DNA from: Bryobacterales bacterium | GTDB lineage: Bacteria; Acidobacteriota; Terriglobia; Bryobacterales; Bryobacteraceae | Assembly: GCA_016721425.1 (NCBI GenBank) | Contig: JADKID010000016.1 | Location: 186,001-250,000 of the forward strand | Length of the DNA stretch: 64,000 bases | Direction: 5' to 3' | Part shown: positions 1 to 9,141 of the stretch, piece by piece | Numbering within the stretch: position 1 is the stretch's first letter | Layout of the letters: every line of letters starts with the position of its first letter | The notes under the pieces: model-generated | What the model was told of the DNA's origin: nothing | The model's database searches: none | Seen by the model: only the letters and a program-made list of their open reading frames with translations | Made by a program: the position numbers and the translations under genes

Positions 1-1
1 C

Positions 2-922
2 TATCAGCGCGACTGGTTCCTCCGCATCTACCCCGCCGCCGAGTCCGGATCCGGATTCCTGATCGACCGCAAGGGCCGAATTCTGACCAATAATCACGTG
101 GTCAGCGGCCGGGCGCCGGAAGTTCAGGTCACCCTCACCGGCGGGCAGAAATATAAGGCCCGCGTCATCTATCGCGACCAGGCCAATGACTTGGCCCTCA
201 TCGAAATCGCGCCCAGGAACGACCTGAGCACCTATCTGCCGCTGGGCGATTCCGAAAAGCTCCAGGTGGGGCAAAAGGTGCTGGCCATCGGCAACCCGTT
301 TGGTCTGGAGGGCACCCTCACCACCGGAATCGTCAGCTCGTTGGGGCGAGACATCGGCGACGAAAACGGCCGCAAGCTGGAGGGCATGATTCAGACCGAC
401 GCCGCCATCAATCCCGGCAACTCCGGCGGCCCGCTGTTGGACTCCAATGGCAACGTCATTGGAATCAATACCGCCATCCTCGGCCAGAACGGGAACATCG
501 GCATCGGGTTCGCCATGCCGATCAACCGGGCGAAGCTGATGATCGAGGATTTTCAGAACAACAAGAGCATGGCCCGTCCGCGGCTCGGCGTGGACGTGAT
601 GTTTGTCTATGGCGACCTGGCGGTGGAACTTGGTCTGCCGGAAGCCGGGGGGCTGTTGGTGCAGGGCGTGGCCGAGGGCTCGGCCGCGGAACAGGCCGGG
701 ATTCGAGGACCGCGCCGTGTGCTGGTGGCGGGCAACGCCGAGATCGGCATCGGCGGTGACTTCATCATGGCCATCGACGGCGTGAAGGTGGACCGGTTGG
801 ATGCCCTGTCGCGCTCCTTGTCCCGCAAGCGTCCGGGAGATAAAGTAGAACTCACGCTATTCCGCAACGGCAAAAAGACCCTGCTGAATGTGACGCTCGG
901 ACAGGCATCGGAAAATCTATGA
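2..922 (+). CDS. HtrA/DegP-type serine protease, 3' part (5' end outside window)
   Basis: Periplasmic S1C serine protease that degrades or refolds damaged envelope proteins. The reading frame is open from base 2, so the N-terminus lies upstream; about 306 residues are visible. The chymotrypsin-like domain shows the whole triad: His in TNNHVV (codon at 95-97), Asp in ANDLALIEI, and Ser in GNSGGPLLD (near base 422). A single PDZ domain follows (GLLVQGVAEGSAAEQAGI through VELTLFRNGKK). One PDZ rather than two resembles DegS or HhoA-like members. The stop overlaps the start of the next gene (ATGA), so translation is probably coupled. The family call is firm; the exact orthologue is not. Confidence 0.93.
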   Translation, partial: YQRDWFLRIYPAAESGSGFLIDRKGRILTNNHVVSGRAPEVQVTLTGGQKYKARVIYRDQANDLALIEIAPRNDLSTYLPLGDSEKLQVGQKVLAIGNPFGLEGTLTTGIVSSLGRDIGDENGRKLEGMIQTDAAINPGNSGGPLLDSNGNVIGINTAILGQNGNIGIGFAMPINRAKLMIEDFQNNKSMARPRLGVDVMFVYGDLAVELGLPEAGGLLVQGVAEGSAAEQAGIRGPRRVLVAGNAEIGIGGDFIMAIDGVKVDRLDALSRSLSRKRPGDKVELTLFRNGKKTLLNVTLGQASENL

Positions 923-1545
923 AGACTCTCGCACTCGTGTTGATGATGGCGCCCGCTCTGTTGACAGCCGCCGATTTCCGGCCGCTCTTCAACGGCAAGG
1001 ACACCGCCGGCTGGAAGATGACCGGCCCGGGGCGCTTTGTCGTGGAGGATGGCCTCCTCAAGACGGAAGGCGGCATGGGCTTGCTCTTCTACGAGAAAGA
1101 GAGGCTCGGCAACTGCCTGGTCAAAGTGGTCTTCAAAACGGCCTCCGCGCACGCCAACTCCGGCGTCATCATCCGCCTGCCGGAGCCGCCCCCGGACCCG
1201 TGGTATGGAGTGCACAACGGCTTTGAAGTGCAGATCGACGCCGGTGGTGACGAGTGGCACTCCACCGGGGCCATCTATTCGCTCTCCAAGGTCAATTCGC
1301 GCCAGCAAAAGGCTCAGGGCGAGTGGAACACCATGGAGATTGAGATCCAGGGCAAAACAACGAAAATCTCTGTCAATGGCACGCTGGTGAATACTTATCA
1401 AGATGGCCAGCCCGTGCCGGAGCGCAAGCAGTGGTATGAGCCGGTGCGCGGCCCGCGGGCCAACGCCGGCTACATCGGTCTCCAGAACCACGACAAGAAC
1501 TCGACGGTGTATTTCAAGGAAGTCAGCGTCAGGCCGCTGCCGTAA
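919..1545 (+). CDS. Secreted DUF1080 (3-keto-disaccharide hydrolase-like) protein
   Basis: A 208-residue exported protein with a signal peptide (about residues 1-18, hydrophobic LALVLMMAPALLTAA). The remainder is a concanavalin-like DUF1080 domain: FRPLFNGKDTAGWKM at the start, then NSGVIIRLP, and the closing GYIGLQNHD plus VYFKEVSVRPL strand. Family members include 3-keto-disaccharide hydrolases, and many are uncharacterised carbohydrate-binding or hydrolytic proteins. It overlaps the protease gene by four bases (ATGA) and precedes a lipoprotein gene by three bases, so the three form one transcription unit. Substrate cannot be told from sequence. Confidence 0.88.
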   Translation: MKTLALVLMMAPALLTAADFRPLFNGKDTAGWKMTGPGRFVVEDGLLKTEGGMGLLFYEKERLGNCLVKVVFKTASAHANSGVIIRLPEPPPDPWYGVHNGFEVQIDAGGDEWHSTGAIYSLSKVNSRQQKAQGEWNTMEIEIQGKTTKISVNGTLVNTYQDGQPVPERKQWYEPVRGPRANAGYIGLQNHDKNSTVYFKEVSVRPLP

Positions 1546-1548
1546 CGC

Positions 1549-2475
1549 GTGAGCACGCCGATGCGCGCTTCCCTGCTGCTTGCCGCCGCTGCACTGCTGG
1601 TACTGCCTGGCTGCCAGCGCCTGCTGCCCACTCGGGCGCGTGTCGATGCCGCCATCGCGCCGCTGATCCCTGGTGACAGCGTCGTGCTGGCCGGCCTGCG
1701 GCTGGACCGGCTCAAAGGCACGCCCTTCTACCAGAAATACGTGATCGGCCGGCGCATCCCGGAGCTGGACAATTTCAAAGAAAAGACAGGGATCGACGCC
1801 ACGAAGGACATCTGGGAATTGGTCTACGCGGCGAGTCCCAGCCGGACTCTGCTTTTTATTCGCGGTAAGTTCGGCGGCGAGTTCGGCTTGGAGCCCAACT
1901 TCGCCCTGCCCGGCTTGCAGCGCATGAGCCACAAGGGCTACTACATCCTCTACAAGGGCGAGGACGGTGTGCTGTTCCTGAACTCCGGCGTGGCTGTCGC
2001 CGGCAAAATCACGGACTTGCAGGCGGTGGTGGATAACCGTGATAAGAACGCGGAGACGCCGCCCGTGGAGTTGCTGAATCTGGTCAAGACTCTGCCGGCC
2101 GATCACGCCTGGCTGGTCTCACTCCAGGCCGGCGTGATGGCGCAGAAACTGCCGGACGAAGGCAACGCCGGCAACTTTGCGCGGCTTGCCAAGTCCCTCG
2201 GCCGCGTCACGCTCCACGCCGATCTCGCCAGCGCGATCAGCATGGAGGCCGAAGGCGAATACCCGAACCATGAGCTCGCCCGGCAGGTGCAGGACACGAT
2301 CCGCGCCGGCATCGGCATACTGCGGCTGCGCACGCCGGATTCCGAGGCGGCCATGCTGAAGGTCTACGATGGCATCCGAGTGGAGGCGCGCGAAAACCTG
2401 ATTCAGGTGAAAATCGACGCGCCGTTCGATTTCATCGACGCACTCATGAAGCTGCAGCGCGCCCCCGCCCGTTGA
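1549..2475 (+). CDS. Hypothetical lipoprotein
   Basis: A 308-residue protein with a signal peptide ending in the lipobox LPGC, so it should be lipidated at that cysteine and anchored in the envelope. I recognise no catalytic motif. The body reads like a self-contained globular periplasmic domain (PGDSVVLAGLRLDRLKGTPFY, and later repeated mixed alpha/beta stretches). The start is ambiguous: GTG at 1549 or ATG at 1561, and both keep the lipobox; neither has a clear Shine-Dalgarno. It begins three bases after the DUF1080 stop, so it is the last gene of the HtrA-DUF1080 unit. Function unknown. Confidence 0.75.
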   Translation: MSTPMRASLLLAAAALLVLPGCQRLLPTRARVDAAIAPLIPGDSVVLAGLRLDRLKGTPFYQKYVIGRRIPELDNFKEKTGIDATKDIWELVYAASPSRTLLFIRGKFGGEFGLEPNFALPGLQRMSHKGYYILYKGEDGVLFLNSGVAVAGKITDLQAVVDNRDKNAETPPVELLNLVKTLPADHAWLVSLQAGVMAQKLPDEGNAGNFARLAKSLGRVTLHADLASAISMEAEGEYPNHELARQVQDTIRAGIGILRLRTPDSEAAMLKVYDGIRVEARENLIQVKIDAPFDFIDALMKLQRAPAR

Positions 2476-2501
2476 CCCTCGCGGGCGGTTGCGTCTACTC
2501 T
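2472..2501 (+). promoter_or_regulatory. Sigma-70-like promoter, TTGACC-N18-TACTCT, leaderless
   Basis: TTGACC at 2472-2477 and TACTCT at 2496-2501 are 18 bases apart. The start codon of the aminotransferase gene lies only five bases past the -10 box, so the transcript would start at or next to the ATG. This is the most complete example of the leaderless pattern in this window. Confidence 0.6.
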
Positions 2502-2506
2502 GATTC

Positions 2507-3793
2507 ATGGACAGACGCCGATTCTTTTCCTCTTCCGCCGGTGCTCTTGCCCTCCTGCAGACAGATTCCGTAGCACGCGCCCAGTCCGCCGTTGCTTCCG
2601 TGGCCGGCCGCCCGGCCGATACTGTGGCGAGGGACGAGGATTTCTGGCTCAACATCCGGCACGCCTTCACGGTGGACCGGAACATGATCAACCTGAACAA
2701 CGGCGGTGTCTCGCCGTCTCCGAAGATCGTCAGCGACACCGAGAAACGCTACCTGGAGATTGAGAACATGAGCCCGTCCTATTGGATGTGGAACGTGCTC
2801 GATCCCGGCATCGAAACCGTGCGCCGCCGCCTGGCCCGCGAGTTTGGCTGCGATCCGGAAGAGATCGCCATTACGCGCAATGCCAGTGAGGCGCTGGAGA
2901 CTGTCCAGCTCAGCCTGGATCTCCAGCGTGGCGACGAAGTGCTGACCACCAACCAGGACTACCCGCGCATGATCACCACCTGGCAGCAGCGCGAGCGCCG
3001 CGAGGGCATCGTCCTGCGCCAGATCCCCTTCACCGTGCCGGCGCCCAGCCTGGACTACCTGGCCCGCCGCATCGAAGAGAGCATCACGCCCAGGACCAAG
3101 GTGATTCACATCTGCCACATCACCAACCGCACCGGCCAGATCTTCCCGGTGAAGCAAATCTGCCAGATGGGCCGTGCGCGAGGCATCGAGGTTGTGGTGG
3201 ATGGCGCCCACGCCTTCGCCCAGTTTCCGTTCAAACACGCCGATCTCGATTGCGACTACTACGGGACTTCGCTGCACAAGTGGGTGCTGGCCCCCATTGG
3301 CACGGGCATGCTCTATGTCAGGCGTAACAAGATCGCCAAGACCTGGCCGCTGATGGCCGCGCCGGCGTCCATGAACGACAACATCCGCAAGTTTGAGGAG
3401 ATCGGCACGCATCCGGCCTCGCAGCGTGGGGCCATCACGGAGGCGCTCAACTTTCACGACAGCATCGGCGGCGAACGCAAGGCGGAACGTTTCCGCTATC
3501 TGCGCAAGCGCTGGTCCAACCGGCTCAGGGATCTGCCCGGCGTCAAGATCCTGAACAGCGAGGACCCGGAGCAATCCTGCGCGATCGGGTTCATCAGTAT
3601 CGACGGTTTCGATTCTCAGAAGCTCGCCAAGCACCTGTGGGACAAGCACCGCATCTGGACGGTGGCGATTGTGACCAAGGGCGAGTATGAGGGGCTGCGC
3701 ATCACGCCCAACGTTTACACCACGCTAGAAGAAGTGGATACGTTTGCCGAGGTGATGGAGAAGATCATCCGCGCAAAGGCTATTCCGGCCTAG
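2507..3793 (+). CDS. Exported class V aminotransferase (isopenicillin-N epimerase-like)
   Basis: PLP-dependent enzyme of fold type I, class V (cysteine desulfurase/isopenicillin-N epimerase group), 428 residues. The N-terminus MDRRRFFSSSAGALALL is a Tat-type leader, so the folded, cofactor-loaded enzyme is probably exported. Landmarks are LNNGGVSPSP near the N-terminus, the VVVDGAHAFAQ strand holding the PLP-ring aspartate, and GTSLHKWVLAP, where Lys near residue 258 should form the Schiff base. It has its own promoter just upstream. Substrate is unknown; epimerase, desulfurase and aminotransferase activities all occur in relatives. The last 14 bases overlap the opposing PilZ gene. Confidence 0.87.
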   Translation: MDRRRFFSSSAGALALLQTDSVARAQSAVASVAGRPADTVARDEDFWLNIRHAFTVDRNMINLNNGGVSPSPKIVSDTEKRYLEIENMSPSYWMWNVLDPGIETVRRRLAREFGCDPEEIAITRNASEALETVQLSLDLQRGDEVLTTNQDYPRMITTWQQRERREGIVLRQIPFTVPAPSLDYLARRIEESITPRTKVIHICHITNRTGQIFPVKQICQMGRARGIEVVVDGAHAFAQFPFKHADLDCDYYGTSLHKWVLAPIGTGMLYVRRNKIAKTWPLMAAPASMNDNIRKFEEIGTHPASQRGAITEALNFHDSIGGERKAERFRYLRKRWSNRLRDLPGVKILNSEDPEQSCAIGFISIDGFDSQKLAKHLWDKHRIWTVAIVTKGEYEGLRITPNVYTTLEEVDTFAEVMEKIIRAKAIPA

Positions 3794-4055
3794 GTAGTTC
3801 CACGCCGGTGAAATAGAGTAATCCGCGCTGGCGGACGTGGCGGACATAGGCGCTGACGGTGACGCTGCCAATGCCGGACCGCAGCCCAATTTGTGTTCGT
3901 TCTTCCACCCGGTTCTTCAACGCCAAGCCAAGGCCGGAGGCCGACATATCAACGACTTTCGCCTTTTCCTGCCAGTAACGGCCCTGTGAGTCCGTCCAGA
4001 AAATATGGGTGTGCTCGCTGACCGGGTGCCGGGGATGTTGTCGCTTTTCAGTCAT
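3780..4055 (-). CDS. PilZ-domain protein
   Basis: A 91-residue stand-alone PilZ domain, expected to bind cyclic di-GMP. The two binding motifs are present: RQHPR (RxxxR, residues 5-9) and DMSASG (DxSxxG), followed by the beta-barrel strands. No partner domain is attached, so it would act as an adaptor. It is transcribed away from the small membrane-protein gene at 4228 and converges on the aminotransferase gene, overlapping it by 14 bases at the 3' ends. Confidence 0.85.
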   Translation of the reverse strand: MTEKRQHPRHPVSEHTHIFWTDSQGRYWQEKAKVVDMSASGLGLALKNRVEERTQIGLRSGIGSVTVSAYVRHVRQRGLLYFTGVELPRPE

Positions 4056-4227
4056 GCAAGCTCTCGTCTAGATATAGCGTGACTGCCAGGCGTCGTAGTG
4101 TCCATAGGCCGACAGTCCTAGAACCTAAGGCATTGGGCCTACAAACGGGAGTTTGATTCAGCGCTCCTCTCCCTGGGCCATGGTACTCTGCACTCAAGTC
4201 CACACTATCCGTTGGAGGAATCTGCCT

Positions 4228-4380
4228 ATGAAGACATCAGACGCCGCCAAAGGGGGGATCGGTCTTGGCTCCGCAATCGCCGTCGCGATCTCCTGGTCCA
4301 TCAACAAGTCGATCCTCTGGGCCATCATCCACGGTTTGTTCGGTTGGCTATATGTCGTCTACTACGCGGTGACCCGCTAG
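4228..4380 (+). CDS. Small conserved membrane protein, 50 residues
   Basis: A 50-residue protein: a short polar start (MKTSDAAKGGIG), then a continuous hydrophobic region with SWSINKSILWAIIHG and WLYVVYYAVTR, enough for one or two membrane passes. GGAGG sits nine bases before the ATG at 4228, which favours this start over the longer in-frame ATG at 4153. Small proteins with the SxNxSILWAIIHG core occur in many bacteria, but I know of no function. It stops exactly where the opposing phosphoesterase gene ends. Confidence 0.78.
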   Translation: MKTSDAAKGGIGLGSAIAVAISWSINKSILWAIIHGLFGWLYVVYYAVTR

Positions 4381-6970
4381 CTAGTGGCGATCGTCGTCGT
4401 CCACATCCAGGCTGAGCGGTGCGAACACTGCGTTACGCGCGCCCGGATAGGGGGTGTTCCAGCCTCGAACCTGATGCCAGACGATCCGGTTCAGCCGCTC
4501 AGTTGGCGCCGCGTCCGGCACCTCAAACCGCATTGTCATCGAATCCAGCGCCGCCTCGCGCGCCTTGCCCCGCAACGCCTGGAGCTTCGGGTTCTGCTCA
4601 AACAGCGATTGCTTCGGCGTCTCGGCCTGGTAGGGCGCAACGTCCGGAGTATCCGTGAAGCTGTTGCGCATATCGTGAGCGATCAGATCGAATAGCGACA
4701 TCGTCGGCAGGCCCAGGATCAGCTCGATCGTCTTCACCATGCTCTGCGTGGAGTAGAAAGTGGAGTCCACATGCTTCCGCCGGGTATACGGGCTGATGGC
4801 CAGTGCGACGGTGCGATGTCCGTCCACGTGATCCACACCGTTTTGAGCGTCGTCTTCCACCACGAAGATCGCCGTTTTGTTCCAGAACCGGCTCTTTGAA
4901 ATGGCTTCCACCACCTTGCCTAGCGCCAGATCGTTGTCGGCCACCATGGCTTTCGGAGTCGATACGCCTGGCGTTGTTCCGTTTGTGTGATTGGAAGGGA
5001 GTTGGAGCAGCGTCAGATTCGGCATGCTGCCGTCCTTCTCCATCTGCCGAAAATCGGCGAGGAAGATTTCGGCGCGGACGACATCGGGAATGGTGGTGGA
5101 GTAAGCCGGGAAATTGCGGGCCACCACGGAGTTGAGCTTGGGCAGCGGCGAGGAGGCCGTCCACATCTTCGTGAAGTCCTCACCCTTCTGCCAGCGCTCC
5201 AGCAGCGCCTGGCGCGTGACGGTGCGCACGCGGTTGGTGGGCAGAAACTCGCCGTACACTCTGACGGTCTTGTTGCGCGCCAGTGCGTAGTCCCAGAGGA
5301 AGCCGCCCGAGGCGTAGGCGATGGGGTCGTTGCCGTCGTAAGGGTAGCTGCGTCCGGCGTATCCGGGCCAGAGCGTGTAGGCAGTCTCGCTGGCTTGGGT
5401 CACCCACTGATGGCCGTTGGCGCTGTTGCCGCCCGTGGCGTAGAAGTTGTCGAGGATCACGAACTCCTCGGCCAGCCGGTGCTGGATTGGGTGTCACGTC
5501 GGGCCCGAACATCACTAGCGACGGGTCGCCGTTGCCCTGCGGCAGGTCGCCCAGAACCTGATCGTAGGTCCGGTTCTCCTTGATGATGTAGACGACGTGC
5601 TCGATCAGCGATGGGTCGCCGGCCCGCGCCGGAATAGCGACTGCTTTCGTCGCCGGCTTCACAGCCGCAGGGGACGGCGCGGCGGAGGCGAGCCTCATAT
5701 GGTTGTTCTCCGCCACCGCCGTGGAGTAGCTCGCCAACTGGGCGGCATCGGGCAACTCCACGACGCTCACCATGCCGCGATACGAGTGGACGAAGCGCTT
5801 CGCCGGCGCCTCCCGCCAGCCTGATCCGGCGCCAAGCAGCGAGCCCACCGCCAGCTTCGTGCCGTCGCCGCTGAGCGAAAGCGCGCTCGGGAACCACGCC
5901 GTTGGAATCATGCCCGCCAACTGCCCGCTCGCCGTCTGCACCACGGCCACGGCGTTGATCCCGGCGCAAGCCACATAGAGTCTCTGGCCATCAGCCGAGA
6001 TTGCCAGCGCCGAGGGCGCGATGCCCGCAGCCTTGACGGCAAAGGGCTGGATCGGGATGGTGCGCACGATGCTCTGCCGCTGCGTGTCGATGACGGTGAC
6101 GGAATCCTTGTTGCCGTTCGCCACGTAGAGGCGATGGTGCGGCTCATCCCAGATGATGGCCGTAGGATGTAGCTCCGCAGGTATCGTGTGCGTGGCAGTC
6201 ATGCTGTTCAGATCGATCCGCGTCACTGTGCCCGTGGAGGCCACGCCGCGCTCGTCAATCACTACCTTGTCGGCAGTTGGCGACTCCCCCGTGGGCGCCG
6301 TGAGCTCTCCTGGCTTTGGCAGGCGTCCGCCCCAGTTGGTGACGTAGGCCGTGGAACCGTCACGCGAGATCACCGCCCCGAACGGTGCGATGCCCGTGGA
6401 GACTTCGCCCAGGCGCTCGCCCTTTTCCACGTCGATTACAGCCAGCTTGTTATTGGCGGTCAACGCCACCACGGCCAGCCGCTGACCTTTGGCGTTCGGC
6501 AATGACGCGACATCCAGGCTGCCGGCAATGGCCGCGCCCAGGTCATCGCCGGCGACCGTCTTTTCGCCGCCTGCGAAGGAGAGCAACTGCACTCGCGCCC
6601 GCCCATCGGCGCGGCCGGAAGCCTTGCGCAGTACGCCCGCCAGCACACGCTTTCCCGATGCGTCCCAGCGCACGCTCTGCATACCCGGACCGCCGTCCAG
6701 CAGGGTCTGCTCGATGACGCGGTTGGCCTTCCAATCCATGCGGTAGAGATGGGTCGCGCCCAGCACGATCACCTCCTCCGGAGTCGCGCCGAAGGCCACT
6801 CCATGCACCTTGCCTGTGAAGACAGTCGGCACGCCGGCTGGCGTGATCCCTTGCCGCGTAGTGACTACGCCGGGATCAACCACGGCACGCACCGGGCGCT
6901 CCGGGGTCTGGGCCTGCAGCAAATGCGCGATCGCGAAGAGGGTTGGGAAGATGAGCCGGCCGTGAGTCAT
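4381..6970 (-). pseudogene. YncE-type propeller / phosphoesterase fusion, broken by a one-base frameshift
   Basis: Exported two-domain protein. The N-terminal part (from ATG at 6970, signal peptide about residues 1-21) is a YncE-like beta-propeller with repeated AYVTNWGG / LYVANGNKDSV strands. The C-terminal part is an alkaline-phosphatase-superfamily phosphoesterase (HVVYIIKENRTYDQVLGD, later FVVEDDAQNGVDHVDGHR). The first frame runs to DVTPNP near 5487 and then turns into a low-complexity arginine-rich shadow. The second frame resumes at HRLAEEFVILDNFYATGGN. Removing one G of the GG at 5484-5485 restores TPNQHRLAEEF, which matches NHNALARAFTVSDNFYM in the intact paralogue at 41399-44143. 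It is either a recent mutation or a sequence error; without it the protein would be complete. Confidence 0.85.
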
Positions 6971-7032
6971 AAACGTCAGGATACAACCAAGCGGTTTCGG
7001 CTCACTGAATGTTTCGTGAATTCTGCCGCTCA

Positions 7033-8052
7033 CTACTTGCGGCGGATGCCGGCAGGCACTCGCGTCGAATCGTGAGGCTCGAAGGCGAACTCCCACTTCA
7101 GAGGGATGGTCACCGGTGGATAGCAGACCTTGTGATCGCAGGCCTGATATTTGAACGAGCTCTCGATGTTGACCTTGCCGTCCTTGGCAATGGCCTCCAG
7201 CGGCTTCTGCTGCGCGAAAGTGACGTCCCGCTCCACCGTAAATTGCTTTTCGTAGACGGGCGCCTTTTCCCGGATCGCCTTCAGATTCAGGATCTTCGCC
7301 TGCGGCCATACCGGCTCGGTCGATTTGCCAACCTCGTTGGCCGGTAGAGTCCACTGCACCGGAATGTAGCCGGATTGCACACCCGGCGCGTAGACGTGCA
7401 TCTTCGGCTTCAGCGTCACCTCCACCCGAAGCGCCGTCCGGTTGCCGCCGCGGGCTTTCGGATCACTGGCGCGCCAGCGGAGCTTCAGGTGATTCGTCTC
7501 CGCTTCCTGCCAGCCCTCACGCACCGCCTGCGGCGATGTCTGCCACAGAATCGTCCCCGAACTGTAGCGTTCGCGATAGTCGTTCTCGAAGAACTTCTTA
7601 GTCACGATGCCGCGTGGATTCACAATGTACGTGCCCGGGTGAGGCACTCCGTAGAAGGGCGTACCCTTCTTCATGCTCTCGTTGAGAATCCCGAAATCCC
7701 GGATCATCTGCGAGTCCGGATCAGAGAGGAGAGGATAGGTGATGTTCTTGCGAGTGGCGAAATCACGCATGATCTCCGGAGTGTCGTAGCTGACGGCCGC
7801 CACGTTCAGCCCCTGACGCTCAAAGCCGGCACGCTGGTCCTGCAACTCCACGAGTTGCGTCTTACACCACGGTCACCAATCGGCGGAGCGGACGAAAAGC
7901 AGGACAAGGCCCTTCTTTCCAGCGAGGTCGGCCAGGGTGCGCGTGCGGCCGGCTTGATCTGTCGCGGAGAAGGCCGGAATTGGCTGGCCGACGGCGGGAC
8001 CGCTGGGTGTAGGCGGAGCAGCGAGAAGGAGGAATCCCAGAAGGCAGAGCAT
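7033..8052 (-). CDS. Candidate selenoprotein: UxxC peroxiredoxin-like domain fused to DsbD-alpha-like domain
   Basis: A 339-residue exported protein if TGA at 7875-7873 is read as selenocysteine (residue 60). The signal peptide (MLCLLGFLLLAA) leads into an AhpC/thioredoxin-like fold: GQPIPAFSATDQAGR, then LVLLFVRSADW-Sec-PWCKTQLVEL. This is where cysteine relatives have SADWCPxCKxQL. The frame stays open and family-like on both sides of the TGA. After the redoxin domain comes a DsbD N-terminal-like beta domain with ACDHKVCYPP, the DsbD-alpha disulfide pattern. A perfect 7-bp hairpin follows the TGA (separate entry). The likely role is a periplasmic thiol-disulfide or peroxide reductase. Divergent from 8077, with 24 bases between starts. 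A plain stop codon would leave two useless fragments. Confidence 0.85.
7842..7858 (-). promoter_or_regulatory. bSECIS-like hairpin downstream of the in-frame TGA
   Basis: On the minus strand GCAACTC-GTG-GAGTTGC forms a perfect 7-bp stem with a 3-base loop. The loop begins with G, 22 bases after the TGA. This fits the known bacterial SECIS rule: a small apical loop with G in its first two positions, roughly 16-37 bases past the UGA. Such a hairpin recruits SelB with Sec-tRNA. No selA, selB, selC or selD lies in this window. Confidence 0.65.
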
Positions 8053-8076
8053 GATATAGGATAATGCGGTTTCAAC

Positions 8077-9141
8077 ATGCTGCGCCGCAACTTTCTTCTC
8101 ACCTCGCTGGCTGCCACGGTTCGCAATCTGCGGGCGGCTGCCTCTGGGCTCAAGCTCGGCTACGACACGTACTCCATCCGCGCCTGGGGCATGAAGGCGA
8201 TGGCGCATCTGGACTTTGCGGCTGCGCATGGCCTGACAGCGATTCAGATCTCGTCGCTCGGCGATTTCGAGTCACTCGAACCGGCGCACCTGGCGAAGGT
8301 GAAAGCCAAGGCGGCGGAGCTGGGTATTGCCATTGACGGCGGCACGGGCTGCGTCTGCCCCACTGCAAAGGCTTGGCGCGCGAGCTTCGGCGATCCGGTG
8401 GAGAATCTCACCAAAGCGCTGCGCGTGGCTCAGGCCGTGGGTGCGCGTTCATTGCGCTGTTACCTGGGCGACTCAGTGGACCGGCTCCACCCCAACGGCA
8501 TCGAATACCACATGGAGAGCCTGTTGAAGGTGCTGCGCGGCGCGCGTGCGGTGGCCCTGGAAACCGGTGTGAAGATCGCCATTGAGAACCACTCCGGCGA
8601 TCTCCAGGCCTGGGAACTGCGACAGTTGATTGACACGGCCGGCGCCGATACCGTGGCGGCCTGTCTGGATACCGGCAACCCCATCTGGTGCGCCGAGCAC
8701 CCCGAGGTCACGCTGGAGATATTGGGGCCGGTCACAGTGACCACGCATGTCCGCGATACCGCGCTCTTTGAGCACCCGCGCGGATGCGCCGCTATGTGGA
8801 CCGCGTGCGGCGACGGCAGCGTGGATCTGAAACGTTTGGCGGAGTTGCAGAAGAAGCTCTGTCCGCAGGCACCATTGCATCTGGAGATCATCACTGGCCG
8901 GCCGCCGCGCATTGTGCCCTACCTGGAGGACAGCTTCTGGAAGGCGTTCCCCAAGGCGCGCGCCGGAGAGTTTGCCCGCTTTGTGTCGCTGGTCAAGAAG
9001 GGTGGCCCGCTGATGGGCGCAATGGTGGTGGAGGATGTGGGTGGCGCCAAGGTGCCGGAATATCAGGCGGCGCTCAAGCAGCAGCAGAAGCTTGACCTGG
9101 AGCGTAGCCTGGAATACGCCAAGCGGAGCATGATCGCATGA
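8077..9141 (+). CDS. Sugar phosphate isomerase/epimerase-like TIM-barrel protein
   Basis: A 354-residue xylose-isomerase-like TIM barrel (AP-endonuclease-2 family). MLRRNFLLTSLAATVRNLRA looks like a weak Tat or signal leader. Visible landmarks are LGYDTYSIRAWG, GITAIQI-type strand 2 (GLTAIQISS), IAIENHSGD carrying the metal-binding glutamate, and AACLDTGNP with the metal-binding aspartate, then THVRD and LEIITG. The enzyme is likely to isomerise or epimerise a sugar or inositol derivative. The start is divergent from the selenoprotein gene; the stop overlaps the next start (ATGA), implying coupling with the GyrI-like gene. Confidence 0.85.
   Translation: MLRRNFLLTSLAATVRNLRAAASGLKLGYDTYSIRAWGMKAMAHLDFAAAHGLTAIQISSLGDFESLEPAHLAKVKAKAAELGIAIDGGTGCVCPTAKAWRASFGDPVENLTKALRVAQAVGARSLRCYLGDSVDRLHPNGIEYHMESLLKVLRGARAVALETGVKIAIENHSGDLQAWELRQLIDTAGADTVAACLDTGNPIWCAEHPEVTLEILGPVTVTTHVRDTALFEHPRGCAAMWTACGDGSVDLKRLAELQKKLCPQAPLHLEIITGRPPRIVPYLEDSFWKAFPKARAGEFARFVSLVKKGGPLMGAMVVEDVGGAKVPEYQAALKQQQKLDLERSLEYAKRSMIA

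Noticed and set aside
607..2106. Long open frame on the minus strand under the HtrA, DUF1080 and lipoprotein genes (499 residues).
   Set aside because: It lies opposite recognisable coding genes with intact motifs, its product is low-complexity His/Arg/Gln-rich, and it has no family resemblance. It is a high-GC antisense shadow.
5180..7354. Single 724-residue frame extending upstream of the phosphoesterase start at 6970.
   Set aside because: Residues before 6970 are antisense to nothing functional and overlap the selenoprotein gene out of frame. Residues after about 5487 are shifted nonsense; the true protein is the two-frame product described above.
7873..8229. Separate 118-residue gene ending at the TGA, followed by a separate 272-residue gene.
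   Set aside because: The two pieces are one fold interrupted exactly at the active-site selenocysteine, with a suitable hairpin; the upstream extension beyond 8052 is shadow of the divergent gene.
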